A program made the translations under genes and the position numbers. From the NCBI RefSeq assembly GCF_023100685.1, contig NZ_CP090064.1, positions 868,001-932,000 of the forward strand: a stretch of 64,000 bases of DNA, given 5' to 3'. Source of the DNA: Proteus vulgaris (GTDB lineage Bacteria; Pseudomonadota; Gammaproteobacteria; Enterobacterales; Enterobacteriaceae). Positions 1 through 9,437 of this stretch are shown here, one piece after another (position 1 is the first letter of the stretch; each line of letters starts with the position of its first letter). The notes beneath the pieces are model-generated. The model was not told the origin of the DNA. It worked only from the letters and a program-made list of their open reading frames with translations, and ran no database searches.

Positions 1-701
1 TTGAATATGAACAAGATTACAGTATTGCTGTAGAAGAAGGTCGTAAACAAGCAGAAAAAGATCCTAACTGTTTCTTTATTGATGATGAAAACTCAAAAAC
101 CTTATTCTTGGGTTATGCCGTTGCCGGATTACGTTTGAAACGTCAATTTGAAGAACAAGGTGTTCGTGTTGATAGTGAACATCCTCTGTTTGTTTATCTG
201 CCTTGTGGTGTTGGTGGTGGTCCTGGTGGTGTTGCGTTTGGGCTAAAGCTGGCATTTGGTGATGCTGTGCACTGTTTATTTGCTGAGCCAACACATTCAC
301 CTTGTATGTTATTGGGGGTTTATACCCAGTTACATGAAGGTATTTCAGTACAAGAAATTGGTATCGACAACGTGACTGCTGCTGATGGTCTGGCTGTTGG
401 TCGCGCATCAGGCTTCGTGGGGCGTGCAATGGAGCGCTTAATTGATGGTTATTACACTATTGATGATCAAGAGCTTTATGACTTGCTAAGTCTGTTAAAT
501 AAAGAAGAAGGAATTAAGTTAGAACCTTCGGCATTAGCTGGAATGGCAGGAGCTGTACATGTCACTCAAGCTAAAGATTATCTGCAAGGTTTATCACTAG
601 ACAGTCAAAAAATGCAAAATGCAACGCATTTAGTATGGGCTACAGGTGGTGGTATGGTTCCTGCAGATGAAATGCAAAAATATCTCGCTCAAGGAAAATA
701 G
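1..701 (+). CDS. dsdA: D-serine dehydratase (3' part; start lies before the window)
   Basis: This is the C-terminal part of DsdA, the cytosolic PLP enzyme that deaminates D-serine to pyruvate and ammonia. The frame is open from base 3 to a stop at 699-701, so about 232 residues are visible. I recognise the glycine-rich segment [17 protein letters not shown], which in this fold-type II PLP family binds the cofactor phosphate, then [13 protein letters not shown], the [17 protein letters not shown] stretch and a C-terminus ending in YLAQGK, close to the E. coli protein. A start could be read at 108, but homologous sequence continues upstream to the window edge. The gene ends before an imperfect hairpin and faces the afuC end of the next operon. 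Confidence 0.93.
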   Translation, partial: EYEQDYSIAVEEGRKQAEKDPNCFFIDDENSKTLFLGYAVAGLRLKRQFEEQGVRVDSEHPLFVYLPCGVGGGPGGVAFGLKLAFGDAVHCLFAEPTHSPCMLLGVYTQLHEGISVQEIGIDNVTAADGLAVGRASGFVGRAMERLIDGYYTIDDQELYDLLSLLNKEEGIKLEPSALAGMAGAVHVTQAKDYLQGLSLDSQKMQNATHLVWATGGGMVPADEMQKYLAQGK

Positions 702-712
702 AGCGTAGATCC

Positions 713-742
713 GGGACGATAAGGTTTGTTTTTTATCGTTCC
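713..742 (+). terminator. Imperfect stem-loop after dsdA
   Basis: A 10-bp stem (713-722 with 733-742, one G-U pair) lies 12 bases after the dsdA stop. No run of T follows, so it is only a weak candidate for an intrinsic terminator. Confidence 0.35.
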
Positions 743-887
743 ATATAAAATAAAAGGGAGTAGTGCGAGTATCCAATAATTATTATATAAAACAATAATA
801 TAGTAACAATGGATTAAACCAAGTGTTACATCAAACATTCACACCAGGATGTCACACCAGGGGAAAATGTCGTAGTATTATAATCAT

Positions 888-915
888 AAAAAAAGAGGCA
901 CCCATTGGGTGCCTC
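888..915 (-). terminator. Intrinsic terminator of the uhp-afu operon
   Basis: A perfect 9-bp stem GAGGCACCC/GGGTGCCTC (895-903 with 907-915) has a 3-base loop. On the minus strand it is followed by seven T (894-888). It lies 30 bases past the afuC stop, so it ends minus-strand transcription; it may also help to stop dsdA transcripts. Confidence 0.88.
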
Positions 916-944
916 GCTTATTTTTATGCTATTCAATATTATGT

Positions 945-1985
945 TTATTCTAAAATAAACATGCCATAAGGATGAATTTGGAGGTAATAACTATCACCGA
1001 CATTTGGTTGAAGCTGTGTGGCATTGACTTGTAATAGCAAAGTCTGATTTTGCCATTCGACGGTTACCTCATACTGAGGCCCCATATAAGCCACATGCAC
1101 GATTTTACATTGCTGGCAGGCATCGCCTTGTTGAGATAAGGTGATAGCCTCTGGTCTAACTCCAACTCTAACGTCTGTTTTAGTGGTGTTAAATGTATCT
1201 GGCTTTGGTAGACGATATTGGAAGATATCAACATAATCAGGGCCTAATGTTGCTGGGAATAAGTTTGCATCTCCCATAAAGCTGGCCATAAATTCAGAAG
1301 CCGGTTGGCGATAAAGAGTTTGTGGTGAGCCTAATTGCATTATCTTGCCTTTATTCATCACCAATACCATATCAGAAACCGCAAATGCTTCACTTTGATC
1401 ATGGGTTACGTAAAGAGAAGTGATATTAAACTGTTGTTGTAATTCACGAATTTTCTCTCTCATGCTACGACGTAAATTAGCATCAAGGTTACTCAGAGGT
1501 TCATCAAAAAGCAGTACTTTCGGTTTTAAAATTAAGGCGCGAGCTAATGCAACTCGTTGTTGTTGGCCGCCTGAAATTTGGTCAACAAAACGATCTTCAA
1601 AGCCGGCTAAATCCACCAGCTCTAAGGCTTCAGTCACTCGTTGTTTTATTTCTGCTTTAGGGCGCCCAAGCATTTTTAAGCCATAACCAATGTTTTCCCC
1701 TAATGACATATGAGGGAAAAGGGCATAAGACTGAAACACCATACAGATATCACGTTGTTGAATTGAGCGTTCAGTGACATCTTCACCATCAATAAAGATC
1801 TTACCTTCTGTCGGTTTTTCTAACCCAGCAACTAAACGTAAAACGGTTGTTTTACCACAGCCAGAAGGTCCTAATAATGAAACCATTTTTCCTTGTGGAA
1901 TAGACAAGCTGAGATCTTCAATAACTGTGTTAGAGCCAAAACGCTTAATAACATTTTTCAGTTCAACGAAATGTTGTTGTGTCAT
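945..1985 (-). CDS. afuC: ABC transporter ATP-binding subunit, AfuC type (sugar-phosphate importer)
   Basis: This is the ATPase of an importer of the FbpC/AfuC group, 346 aa. I see Walker A GPSGCGKT at 39-46, the Q-loop FQSYALF at 84-90, the signature ISGGQQQ at 137-143, Walker B VLLFDEP at 157-163 and the H-loop THD at 194-196. About 110 C-terminal residues form a TOBE-like regulatory domain. It lies 15 bases after afuB and is the last gene of the uhpABC-afuABC operon. Annotation pipelines usually call this family a ferric iron transporter. AfuABC of Actinobacillus and enteric pathogens has been shown to carry hexose phosphates, as I recall, and the uhp genes upstream favour that substrate here. 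Confidence 0.85.
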   Translation of the reverse strand: MTQQHFVELKNVIKRFGSNTVIEDLSLSIPQGKMVSLLGPSGCGKTTVLRLVAGLEKPTEGKIFIDGEDVTERSIQQRDICMVFQSYALFPHMSLGENIGYGLKMLGRPKAEIKQRVTEALELVDLAGFEDRFVDQISGGQQQRVALARALILKPKVLLFDEPLSNLDANLRRSMREKIRELQQQFNITSLYVTHDQSEAFAVSDMVLVMNKGKIMQLGSPQTLYRQPASEFMASFMGDANLFPATLGPDYVDIFQYRLPKPDTFNTTKTDVRVGVRPEAITLSQQGDACQQCKIVHVAYMGPQYEVTVEWQNQTLLLQVNATQLQPNVGDSYYLQIHPYGMFILE

Positions 1986-2000
1986 GATTTATACTCCGTA

Positions 2001-4079
2001 TTACTGTGCATTTTTGGCTTTAGAGCGTGAAACACGGGCTTCGCCAATCAAATAGTCAAATAAGAAAATAATTGCCAACATGACGACGATTAAAATCGAG
2101 CCGTAGGCAATTGCGACACCGTATTCACCATCTTCAACACGGTTTAAAATATAAGCAGTTGCAACACGTGTATCTGGTGTAACAAGGAAAACAATGGCAC
2201 TGACTGTGGTAATTGCACGCACAAAGCTATAAATCAGCGCAGACAAAATAGCTGGGCGCAATAACGGTAATAGCACATAGAAAATCGTTCTCATTGAATT
2301 TGCTCTTAAGCTTAAAGAGGCTTCATCCAGCGATTTATCAATTTGGCCTAATCCCGCAATACCTGCACGTATCCCTACTGGCACATTACGCATTGTCATA
2401 GAGATAATCACAATCGCCGCAGTACCTGTTAAATAGAACGGTGAGTCGTTAAACGCAAGAATATAAGAGACACCCGCAACAGTCCCTGGTACAGCGAAAC
2501 AAAGCATTGTTGTGAACTCAATACTTTTCTTACCTTTAAAGTCTTGGCGCACGACGATATAGGCGATTAACAATCCAAGAATGGCTGTAATAGGCGCAGC
2601 AATACCTGCATATAACAAGGTATCCAACAATGAAGGCCATGCACCGTCACTCATTCCTTGACCAAATAACTTGATAAAGTTATCAAGGGTTAAGGTGTAA
2701 TCAACACCCCAGTTAACGGTAAAGCTACCGTAGAAAATACTGCCATATAAGAAGATATTAAACACAACCCAAATGCCAAGAACAGTTGTTACAAATGCAA
2801 TCAAAGACGATGGCAAAGGTTGAACATCACCACGATAGGATTTTCCTGATACGGTGACGTAAGAGCGTTTACCAATCCACATATACTGTACGCAGAACAC
2901 TAATAGTGAGAAAACTAACAGTGACGCACCTAATGTACTGGCTGATTGATAATCTAATTGAGAACCTGTGATATAGAAATAAATCTGTGTGGCGATAACG
3001 TCAAAGTTACCCCCTAAAACCAATGGGTTACTGAAGTCAGCAAGAGATTGCACAATCACAATTAAAAATGCATTGGCTAACGCGGGCTTAAGTAACGGCA
3101 TAAAGACGTTAAAGAAGGTTTGATAACGGTTGGCTCTTAAGGTGTAAGACGCTTCTTCTAATGAAGGATGAATAGTTTTAATGGCACCGTCTAAAATCAT
3201 AAACGACATTGGGGTAAAGGCGAGAACTTGGGCCAACCAAATCCCTGTAAAGCCGTATAACCAGTTGGTATTTTCAAGCCCTGCATAAGTGGCAAGAAAC
3301 TCTGTCACATAACCAGAGCGCCCCATCATAAGTGTGACCCCTAAACCGACAACAAAAGGAGGTGTTACGATAGGTAAGATAGAAAAGACTCGACCAATAA
3401 TGGCTGATCGCACCGCAATACGAGATGTATAAATTGCTAGAATTAAACCAAAGAAAGTACAACCTATCCCCACAGCAATAGAGAGCATTATGGAGTTGAG
3501 CATCACTTGTACAATATGAGCTTGGCTTAAGATAGCAATAAATTCAAATGGAGCGAAATTGCCTGCGCTATCTTTAAACATCGGAATAAAAATAGCGATA
3601 CTAGGAAAGATAATAAAAGCGCCAATCAGTGCAACAACGGCTATCAAAGAACCAATAACAAAGCTATCACCACCAAGCCATTCCAAGCGTGTTAAGGCGG
3701 TTTTCATGATCATTCCCAGAGAAATAAAGAGGATGATCGCAGAGTAACCTAAACCTCGTCCTTCAAGCGTTGCACTAACTATCGTAATAACAGCACAAAG
3801 TAAGGCAAAACTTGCATCAAAATAGTGGCGAGAACGAACCTCACGCTTAGGTTCGTTTAATGAACGAAAGAGCAGTAAACTTGGTAATACAAACCAGAGC
3901 CAACTGATATTGATACTACTCCAACCGTAAGAGGTGATTAATTCATCTGCTGTAGAATCTAAAAGACCGTAATCAAGGCTCCATGACGGCAGTAACGCAA
4001 AAGCCATCCAAGCAATTAGGATCCATAAAAATATGGGATCCCGCCTCTTTTTTTCAGGTAAAGCGAGTGTGTGAGACAT
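2001..4079 (-). CDS. afuB: ABC transporter permease, two fused permease domains (AfuB type)
   Basis: The membrane subunit is 692 aa and carries two permease halves in one chain. Each half has its own EAA coupling loop (EEASYTLRANRYQTFF about two thirds through the first half, and DEASLSLRANSMRTIF near the end of the second). These loops contact the ATPase. Many hydrophobic helices are evident throughout. The start at 4079 is supported by a G-rich ribosome binding site (GGGGGA) seven bases upstream. It is co-directional with afuA (75 bases upstream) and afuC (15 bases downstream). FbpB-type iron permeases share this fused architecture, so the fold alone does not settle the substrate. Confidence 0.85.
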   Translation of the reverse strand: MSHTLALPEKKRRDPIFLWILIAWMAFALLPSWSLDYGLLDSTADELITSYGWSSINISWLWFVLPSLLLFRSLNEPKREVRSRHYFDASFALLCAVITIVSATLEGRGLGYSAIILFISLGMIMKTALTRLEWLGGDSFVIGSLIAVVALIGAFIIFPSIAIFIPMFKDSAGNFAPFEFIAILSQAHIVQVMLNSIMLSIAVGIGCTFFGLILAIYTSRIAVRSAIIGRVFSILPIVTPPFVVGLGVTLMMGRSGYVTEFLATYAGLENTNWLYGFTGIWLAQVLAFTPMSFMILDGAIKTIHPSLEEASYTLRANRYQTFFNVFMPLLKPALANAFLIVIVQSLADFSNPLVLGGNFDVIATQIYFYITGSQLDYQSASTLGASLLVFSLLVFCVQYMWIGKRSYVTVSGKSYRGDVQPLPSSLIAFVTTVLGIWVVFNIFLYGSIFYGSFTVNWGVDYTLTLDNFIKLFGQGMSDGAWPSLLDTLLYAGIAAPITAILGLLIAYIVVRQDFKGKKSIEFTTMLCFAVPGTVAGVSYILAFNDSPFYLTGTAAIVIISMTMRNVPVGIRAGIAGLGQIDKSLDEASLSLRANSMRTIFYVLLPLLRPAILSALIYSFVRAITTVSAIVFLVTPDTRVATAYILNRVEDGEYGVAIAYGSILIVVMLAIIFLFDYLIGEARVSRSKAKNAQ

Positions 4080-4153
4080 AAATCCCCCGAGAGTAAATGT
4101 ATTTATTATTATGTGAAAAAGAGAGCGAGAGATTATCTCGCTCTGTTAATGAG

Positions 4154-5185
4154 CTATTTACCCATTTTTACTTCGGTTACCCACTTATTAATCAACTCTT
4201 TACGCACTTCACTATCGCCATATTTATCCATGTCGTAGTTGATGAGTTTTAAGTCTGATAATTTCAGTGCCATTGGTGAAGACTCTGCAGAGGTATTGGT
4301 TAGGATTTGGTAAGATTTACCTTCTTTCCAACTAATTTCTTGCGCTTCTTTTGAGAGTGTCCAATCTACGAATAATTTAGCATTATCCATATTACGGGCA
4401 TTTTTGATGATACTGACACCTCCGATTTCATAGCCTGTACCTTCACAAGGTGAAATCAATTCAAGCGGTGCACCATTTTCAACTTCTAATGAGTAATCAT
4501 GTAAGAAACCAATACCAATGGCGGCTTCACCACGAGCTGCATTTCGCGCTGGGGCAATACCTGATTTGGTGTATTGAGAGATATTAGTATTGATTTTCTT
4601 CAGATAATCAAAGGCTTGTTCAGTGCCCCATAACTGGTCAAAGGTTGCCAGTGCGGTATAAGCAGTTCCTGAACTTTGTGGATCGGCGATTTGAATTTCA
4701 CCTTTATACTCAGGTTTGATTAAATCTTTCCAACAAGTTGGAATAGCAATCCCTTTTTCTTTTAAACGATCTTTATTCACGCCGAAGCCTAAGATACCGA
4801 CATAAACTGCAGAAGAGTAGTTACCTTTGCGTTTAGCTGGATCACGAAACTGTGGCATTATCTGATCAAGATTTGGTGAAACATAAGGTTCTAACAGATC
4901 CATTTCACCTGCTTGAGAGTGAGGGTCCATCGTTCCACCATACCAAACATCAGCTTGTGGGTTACGTTTTTCAGCTTCAATTTTAGCTAAAGTACTTCCC
5001 GAACCATTACGAACGAAAGTTGTTTTAACATCATATTTTTCGGCAAAGGCTTTTGTTTCAGCTTCACACATTGCATTTGTCGCACTACAGTAAACCACTA
5101 AGCGACCTGCAGCGTGGGTTGATAAGCTAACAGCAGAAAGTGCCAGACCTGCAGCAACAAGTGTAGAGAGGGTTTTCAATTTCAT
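4154..5185 (-). CDS. afuA: Periplasmic substrate-binding protein, AfuA type (hexose phosphate)
   Basis: This is a periplasmic solute-binding protein of 343 aa with a Sec signal peptide (residues 1-25, cleavage near AHA-A). Iron-binding FbpA proteins coordinate Fe3+ through a pair of adjacent tyrosines; I do not find such a YY pair in the expected C-terminal half. Instead the chain has His229-Asp230 in GFLHDYS and Glu253 in GYEIGG. After removing the signal peptide these fall near the His, Asp and Glu that I recall binding the sugar in the AfuA structure. The gene begins two bases after the uhpC stop, so translation is probably coupled, and AAGG sits eight bases before the ATG. I infer glucose-6-phosphate-like ligands rather than iron. 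Confidence 0.82.
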   Translation of the reverse strand: MKLKTLSTLVAAGLALSAVSLSTHAAGRLVVYCSATNAMCEAETKAFAEKYDVKTTFVRNGSGSTLAKIEAEKRNPQADVWYGGTMDPHSQAGEMDLLEPYVSPNLDQIMPQFRDPAKRKGNYSSAVYVGILGFGVNKDRLKEKGIAIPTCWKDLIKPEYKGEIQIADPQSSGTAYTALATFDQLWGTEQAFDYLKKINTNISQYTKSGIAPARNAARGEAAIGIGFLHDYSLEVENGAPLELISPCEGTGYEIGGVSIIKNARNMDNAKLFVDWTLSKEAQEISWKEGKSYQILTNTSAESSPMALKLSDLKLINYDMDKYGDSEVRKELINKWVTEVKMGK

Positions 5186-5187
5186 GT

Positions 5188-6525
5188 TCAGAACCTTTTA
5201 AATGTGTCGTCATCGGAAAATGAAAGAGGGCCTACTAAATGCTCTTGTTTGCTGACATCAGCAATCAACAATGGCATTAGCAGTAGTCCCATTAAGGCCG
5301 CAGCACTGGTTAATAATGCAAACATCCCAGTCCAACCATAATGCGCCATGACCTGACTTAATGGCCAACCTGCCATTGCAGCCCCTAAGTAAGCATACAA
5401 TCCCAAGTAGCCAGTTACCGTGCCTGCTGCGTTTTTATGGCAATATTCTGTTGCAGCAAGCCCGATTAACATCTGTGGTCCGAACACGAAGAAACCGATA
5501 CTAAAAAAACAGGCTGCGAGTAGTGCATAATGATGAATTGGAATTAACCAAAGCGCTGCCACTGCGGTAAAAAGTCCGAGTGAAAACAGCAATATCATTG
5601 GTGCTCGTTGGCCTCGGAATAAGAGATCCGAGCCCCAACCTGAACATAGCGCCCCTAATAACCCCCCCACTTCAAATAAAGAGAGGATGGCATTAGCACT
5701 CAATAAGTTGGCGCCATGTGTTTCTGATAACCAGATATTTCCCCAATCGTTTATCGCCATACGTATGAGATAAACCAAAATATAGGAAAAACCCAGTAAC
5801 CAAATCATTCGGTTAAATAAAATGCTCTCTTTCAAAATAGTTAGCATGGGTTTAGGGGGAGAAGCCTGCTCTTGACGTAATTCAAAAACATCTCGTCGCC
5901 ACACGCCCACTGTAGGAAGCCCTTCTTCTGCAGGAGTACCTTTTAATCGCACACACAGCCACAATCCGATGATAATGCCGATAATACCGGGAACAAGCAG
6001 TGCGACTTGCCAACTATAATGCGTCGCTAGCCACGCAGTTAAAATAGGAAGACTCATCCCGCCAAGGTTGATTGAGATATTCCATAATCCCCACCAGAAA
6101 CCACGTTCATTGCGTGAATACCAGTGTGTTAATAACCTTGCACAAGGAGGCCAGCCAAATCCTTGAAAGAAACCATTTAGTGCCCAGACCAAAAGCAGTG
6201 CAGGAAACGAAAGGCAATAGGCAAAAATAATATTCATAATGCCTGTCATCACTAATCCCACACCCATAAACCAGCGGTATCCCCATTTATCATGGAAAAT
6301 ACCGGAAACAAATTTAGATAAGCCGTAAGTGAGATAAAAAAGGCTGGCTATCCAACCGATATCTCCTTTATCTAAATTCAATTCAACCTGCATAACGGGC
6401 ATAACAAAGTTGACGCTTTTACGTGTGAGATAGAAAGTGGCATAACCGATAATCATCGACAGCATTAAGTTTTTGCGCCAAAAGTTATAGGTCTTATTTA
6501 TTGATGCCGAATTTTTACCTGACAT
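5188..6525 (-). CDS. uhpC: UhpC-like membrane sensor (MFS, hexose-phosphate receptor)
   Basis: The product is a 12-helix major facilitator protein of 445 aa. It resembles E. coli UhpC closely over its whole length (for example GYATFYLTRKS near residue 28, LTYGLSKFVSGI, CARLLTHWYSR, INDWGNIW and FVFGPQMLIG). UhpC is not mainly a transporter: it senses external glucose-6-phosphate and signals to UhpB. No uhpT follows; the next gene is afuA. The gene follows uhpB after 82 bases in the same operon. A transport role as a UhpT/GlpT relative cannot be excluded, but the match and the context favour the receptor. Confidence 0.88.
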   Translation of the reverse strand: MSGKNSASINKTYNFWRKNLMLSMIIGYATFYLTRKSVNFVMPVMQVELNLDKGDIGWIASLFYLTYGLSKFVSGIFHDKWGYRWFMGVGLVMTGIMNIIFAYCLSFPALLLVWALNGFFQGFGWPPCARLLTHWYSRNERGFWWGLWNISINLGGMSLPILTAWLATHYSWQVALLVPGIIGIIIGLWLCVRLKGTPAEEGLPTVGVWRRDVFELRQEQASPPKPMLTILKESILFNRMIWLLGFSYILVYLIRMAINDWGNIWLSETHGANLLSANAILSLFEVGGLLGALCSGWGSDLLFRGQRAPMILLFSLGLFTAVAALWLIPIHHYALLAACFFSIGFFVFGPQMLIGLAATEYCHKNAAGTVTGYLGLYAYLGAAMAGWPLSQVMAHYGWTGMFALLTSAAALMGLLLMPLLIADVSKQEHLVGPLSFSDDDTFKRF

Positions 6526-6607
6526 AACATCCTCTTTGATGTTGCAAATGTAAAAAAAATGTCGCGAAAAAGAATGAGATAAGGTTGTAGATGACTAAGA
6601 CTTATTC

Positions 6608-8164
6608 TTAGTTTTCACTGTTTTCTTTTGAATTTGTGGGTAAGTTAACAATTATTTTCGTACCATGATGATTTATCACTTCCCATTCTCCGCCTAAAGC
6701 GCGAATGCGTTCTTCAATGCCACGTAATCCAAAACCGCTACTTTGTTGTGTTGATAATGATGTGGGGAGCATACCAATGCCATTATCGCTAATGATCAGT
6801 CGTAGACGGTTTTTGCTTTGGGTTAACGAAACTTCAATATAGGTTGCATTGGCATGTTTACTAATATTATTTAATAACTCTTGTACCAAACGATAAAGGG
6901 TAAAAATTATAGTTTCGTTTTCAGGCTCTTTATCTAATGAATAATTAAAATTACAGGTGATGCCATTGTCATTGAAGGCAAATTCGTTGATTAAATGGTG
7001 CAGGGCTTTTTCAAGAGACATTTCTTCTAAAACAGGGGGGCGCAATTGCCGGAGTAGTTGACGTGTAGATTGATGAATTTGTAATGCCAGACGTTCTATT
7101 TGTTCACCAGTTTGTCGCGTTTTATCGTTATTGGCTGTTTTCTTCATTAGCATTGATTGAATTTGGATTGCGGTAATATTTTGTCCAATTTCATCATGTA
7201 ACTCGCGTGCAATCGCTTTTTTCACATCTTCTTCGGTATGAACCAATTGCTCCATCAATTCACGTCTGGCTTGAAGTTCTTGCTCTAGGCGTAATCGATA
7301 ATGACGTAAATTATGGGCTAATTGCTGTTGGCGACTTATTGCTATCCCTAAACCAATACCAATAATAGCTTGAGTGGTTAAGAACATTTCTAATTCACGT
7401 AAGTCATTAAATGCGCCGTTTACTTGGCGAGCAAAGGTAATAATTAAACTTCCGAGTAATGCCGATAATACGCCACCTTGCCAACCATAACGGTAGGCCA
7501 TAAAGACGTTAGGAATAAAAACGAGAATAACTAATAAGCGCTCTATTTCTGGTGTTAAAAAAAACTGTGCGCTTAATCCAATAAGGCAAAATAGAAATCC
7601 CCACATTAATAATGATGTTCTTAACGGAGGATCAGGTGTTCCATCAGAGATTAACGCTCGACTTTGTAATTCACGAAGATATTCATAAAGTAAAAAAACA
7701 AAAGGTGCGAGTAATATGCCACCGGTGACTGAGGTCAGAAAAATTCCGCTGGTGGTATTAATAAAAAAGCCAAGAATAAAGGCTTGTAACAGACTATTAA
7801 AGCCAACAGCGCCAATTAACAAGGTTAAGCGTTGCCAGTAGAGTGGATACCGCCACCAAATACGTTGAACTTCTAAGGCGATAATTAGGCTTAATAATGG
7901 AGAAAGATAAATAATAGCATGGGTAATTAATTGCTCTTGCGTTAGCCAGTAATAAAGCCCCCATTCGGCGAATAACATCGGTAGCCAAAAGCGCCGCCAA
8001 AGTAAAATAATCAAGGCTAATCGCAGACCTTGAGGTAAGAAAAGGGCAGCTTGTTGCCCATTTTTACTTAAATAGAAACCAATCACCCAAAGTGATAGCC
8101 AAAGTAAAGAGTAGGTGAGTAATAAAAAGAGGGATTGAAGAAGAAAACGCAGTCCTCTTTTCAT
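6608..8164 (-). CDS. uhpB: UhpB-like sensor histidine kinase
   Basis: This is a membrane histidine kinase of 518 aa. The first 280 residues contain eight or so hydrophobic segments, a MASE1-like sensor region. A short coiled stretch (about 278-320) leads to the dimerisation box ARELHDEIGQ with the phosphorylated His323. The ATP-binding domain shows the N box LLNNISKHA at 430-438, DNGIG at 460-464 and GFGLRG at 477-482. This is the HisKA_3 (NarX/UhpB) type. The stop lies one base after the uhpA stop region boundary, with only one base between the two genes, so they are probably translationally coupled. It should phosphorylate UhpA when UhpC reports sugar phosphate. Confidence 0.88.
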   Translation of the reverse strand: MKRGLRFLLQSLFLLLTYSLLWLSLWVIGFYLSKNGQQAALFLPQGLRLALIILLWRRFWLPMLFAEWGLYYWLTQEQLITHAIIYLSPLLSLIIALEVQRIWWRYPLYWQRLTLLIGAVGFNSLLQAFILGFFINTTSGIFLTSVTGGILLAPFVFLLYEYLRELQSRALISDGTPDPPLRTSLLMWGFLFCLIGLSAQFFLTPEIERLLVILVFIPNVFMAYRYGWQGGVLSALLGSLIITFARQVNGAFNDLRELEMFLTTQAIIGIGLGIAISRQQQLAHNLRHYRLRLEQELQARRELMEQLVHTEEDVKKAIARELHDEIGQNITAIQIQSMLMKKTANNDKTRQTGEQIERLALQIHQSTRQLLRQLRPPVLEEMSLEKALHHLINEFAFNDNGITCNFNYSLDKEPENETIIFTLYRLVQELLNNISKHANATYIEVSLTQSKNRLRLIISDNGIGMLPTSLSTQQSSGFGLRGIEERIRALGGEWEVINHHGTKIIVNLPTNSKENSEN

Positions 8165-8165
8165 G

Positions 8166-8798
8166 TTACAGCGATCCTGTGATCAACTGATTTTTTAAGG
8201 CGAAGTGGACTAAATCGATGGTTGTTTCACAGTCTAATTTACCCAGTACATTAGCACGATGAACGTGTACAGTTTTATGGCTAAGATTAAGTTGTACAGC
8301 AATTGTTTTGACATTAACGCCTTGGACTAAAAGGTTGAAAATTTCTCTTTCACGGGGCGTTAATGTATGCAAAGCATCTTCTTTCTCAGGGGTATGTCGT
8401 AATGCTTTCATAGCATCAGAGCAAAGATAACAGCCACCTTGATGTACAGCGCGTACTGCTTGCACTAATTCTTCAGGGCCACAACGCTTTGTTAAATAAC
8501 CACGAGCACCTGAATCAAGTGCGCTTTGAACAAAGGCTGGGGTATCATAAATACTTAAAATGATCGTGCGAAAATCTGGACGTTTTTGTTTTAAACGGCT
8601 CTGTAGTTGTAAACCACTTTCACCCGGCATAGAGAGATCCATGACGGCAACATCAATATCATCATGCGCTAAATAAGGCCATGCTTCTTGCCCATTAGAA
8701 TACTCACCCACAATGTGAATATCGGGTTCTAGCATGAGGAGTTGTGCAAAACCAGAGCGCACAACAATGTGATCATCTACTAAAGCAACTTTTATCAT
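8166..8798 (-). CDS. uhpA: UhpA-like response regulator (LuxR/NarL family)
   Basis: The receiver domain (1-120) has the acidic pair D8-D9, the phosphorylation site D54 in VMDLSMPG and the conserved Lys of LTKRCG. The C-terminal DNA-binding domain (about 146-205) has the LuxR signature LTPREREIFNLL and the recognition helix region LSHKTVHVHRANVLGKL. At 210 aa it is a little longer than E. coli UhpA (196). It is the first gene of the operon, so the promoter and any UhpA target site should lie just upstream. A 19-bp perfect palindrome is found there at 8823-8841. Confidence 0.9.
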   Translation of the reverse strand: MIKVALVDDHIVVRSGFAQLLMLEPDIHIVGEYSNGQEAWPYLAHDDIDVAVMDLSMPGESGLQLQSRLKQKRPDFRTIILSIYDTPAFVQSALDSGARGYLTKRCGPEELVQAVRAVHQGGCYLCSDAMKALRHTPEKEDALHTLTPREREIFNLLVQGVNVKTIAVQLNLSHKTVHVHRANVLGKLDCETTIDLVHFALKNQLITGSL

Positions 8799-8822
8799 AA
8801 TTTTTTATTAGTCAGAGAGTAG

Positions 8823-8841
8823 TCAGATAATACTTATCTGA
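8823..8841. promoter_or_regulatory. Perfect 8+3+8 palindrome upstream of uhpA
   Basis: TCAGATAA-TAC-TTATCTGA is an exact inverted repeat, 25 bases before the uhpA ATG. It could be an operator for a dimeric regulator of the uhp-afu operon or a small hairpin in the 5' leader. I do not recognise the motif as a known consensus. Confidence 0.4.
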
Positions 8842-8971
8842 TTTATAACAAGCTACAGGAAGATAAGCGAGGAAAAACGGAGAAGAAACCCGGTTTTGAA
8901 TCTTATATCTCGTTTTTCACAAGGTGAATCGTGACAAGCAGATAATAACAATAGGTTGTTTATTGTTCTTG

Positions 8972-9006
8972 TTTCCCATAAGCAGGGAACCTCTGCCTAT
9001 GGGAAA
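8972..9006 (-). terminator. Stem-loop after panD
   Basis: A 14-bp stem (8972-8985 with 8993-9006) is complete on the minus strand with one G-U pair and has a 7-base loop. It lies 19 bases after the panD stop. A clear T run is missing, so termination is likely but not certain. Confidence 0.5.
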
Positions 9007-9024
9007 TGGGTAATATTTTATTAA

Positions 9025-9405
9025 TTAAGCAACTTGAACCGGTACAGCTTTGGCTATGCGCTTCATTTCATTGTTGTCTTCAAAATACGCAATATTGGGT
9101 TTATGGCTACGCGCATCACTATCAGGAATTTGCACATAAGAGCAAATAATTAAGCGATCGCCAACGGCGGCTTTACGCGCAGCTGCACCATTGACTGAAA
9201 TAATTCGTGAGCCTCTTTCCGCACAAATTGCGTAAGTTGAAAAGCGTTCACCATTATCTACGTTATAAATATCAATCGCTTCATTTTCCAGAATACCAGC
9301 GGCATCCATAAAATCCTGATCAATCGCGCAAGAGCCTTCATAATGAAGATCGGCTTGTGTCACTTTTACGCGATGAAGTTTGCCTTGTAACATAGTGCGT
9401 AGCAT
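9025..9405 (-). CDS. panD: Aspartate 1-decarboxylase proenzyme
   Basis: PanD makes beta-alanine from L-aspartate for pantothenate synthesis in the cytosol. The protein is made as a proenzyme that cuts itself between Gly24 and Ser25 to create the pyruvoyl cofactor; both residues are present in HYEGSCAID. The length of 126 aa is normal for the family. It lies 32 bases after panC on the same strand, completing the panB/panC/panD group. A stem-loop follows the stop. Confidence 0.97.
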   Translation of the reverse strand: MLRTMLQGKLHRVKVTQADLHYEGSCAIDQDFMDAAGILENEAIDIYNVDNGERFSTYAICAERGSRIISVNGAAARKAAVGDRLIICSYVQIPDSDARSHKPNIAYFEDNNEMKRIAKAVPVQVA

Positions 9406-9437
9406 TGTTGTGTTTCCTATTTTTCTAATGATGAGTA

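Noticed and set aside
1420-2055. Plus-strand frames opposite afuC
   Set aside because: Shadows of the ABC ATPase gene without homology of their own.
945-5185. Ferric iron ABC transporter (fbpABC)
   Set aside because: The ATPase and permease alone would allow it, but AfuA lacks an obvious Tyr pair of iron binders and the operon begins with uhpABC.
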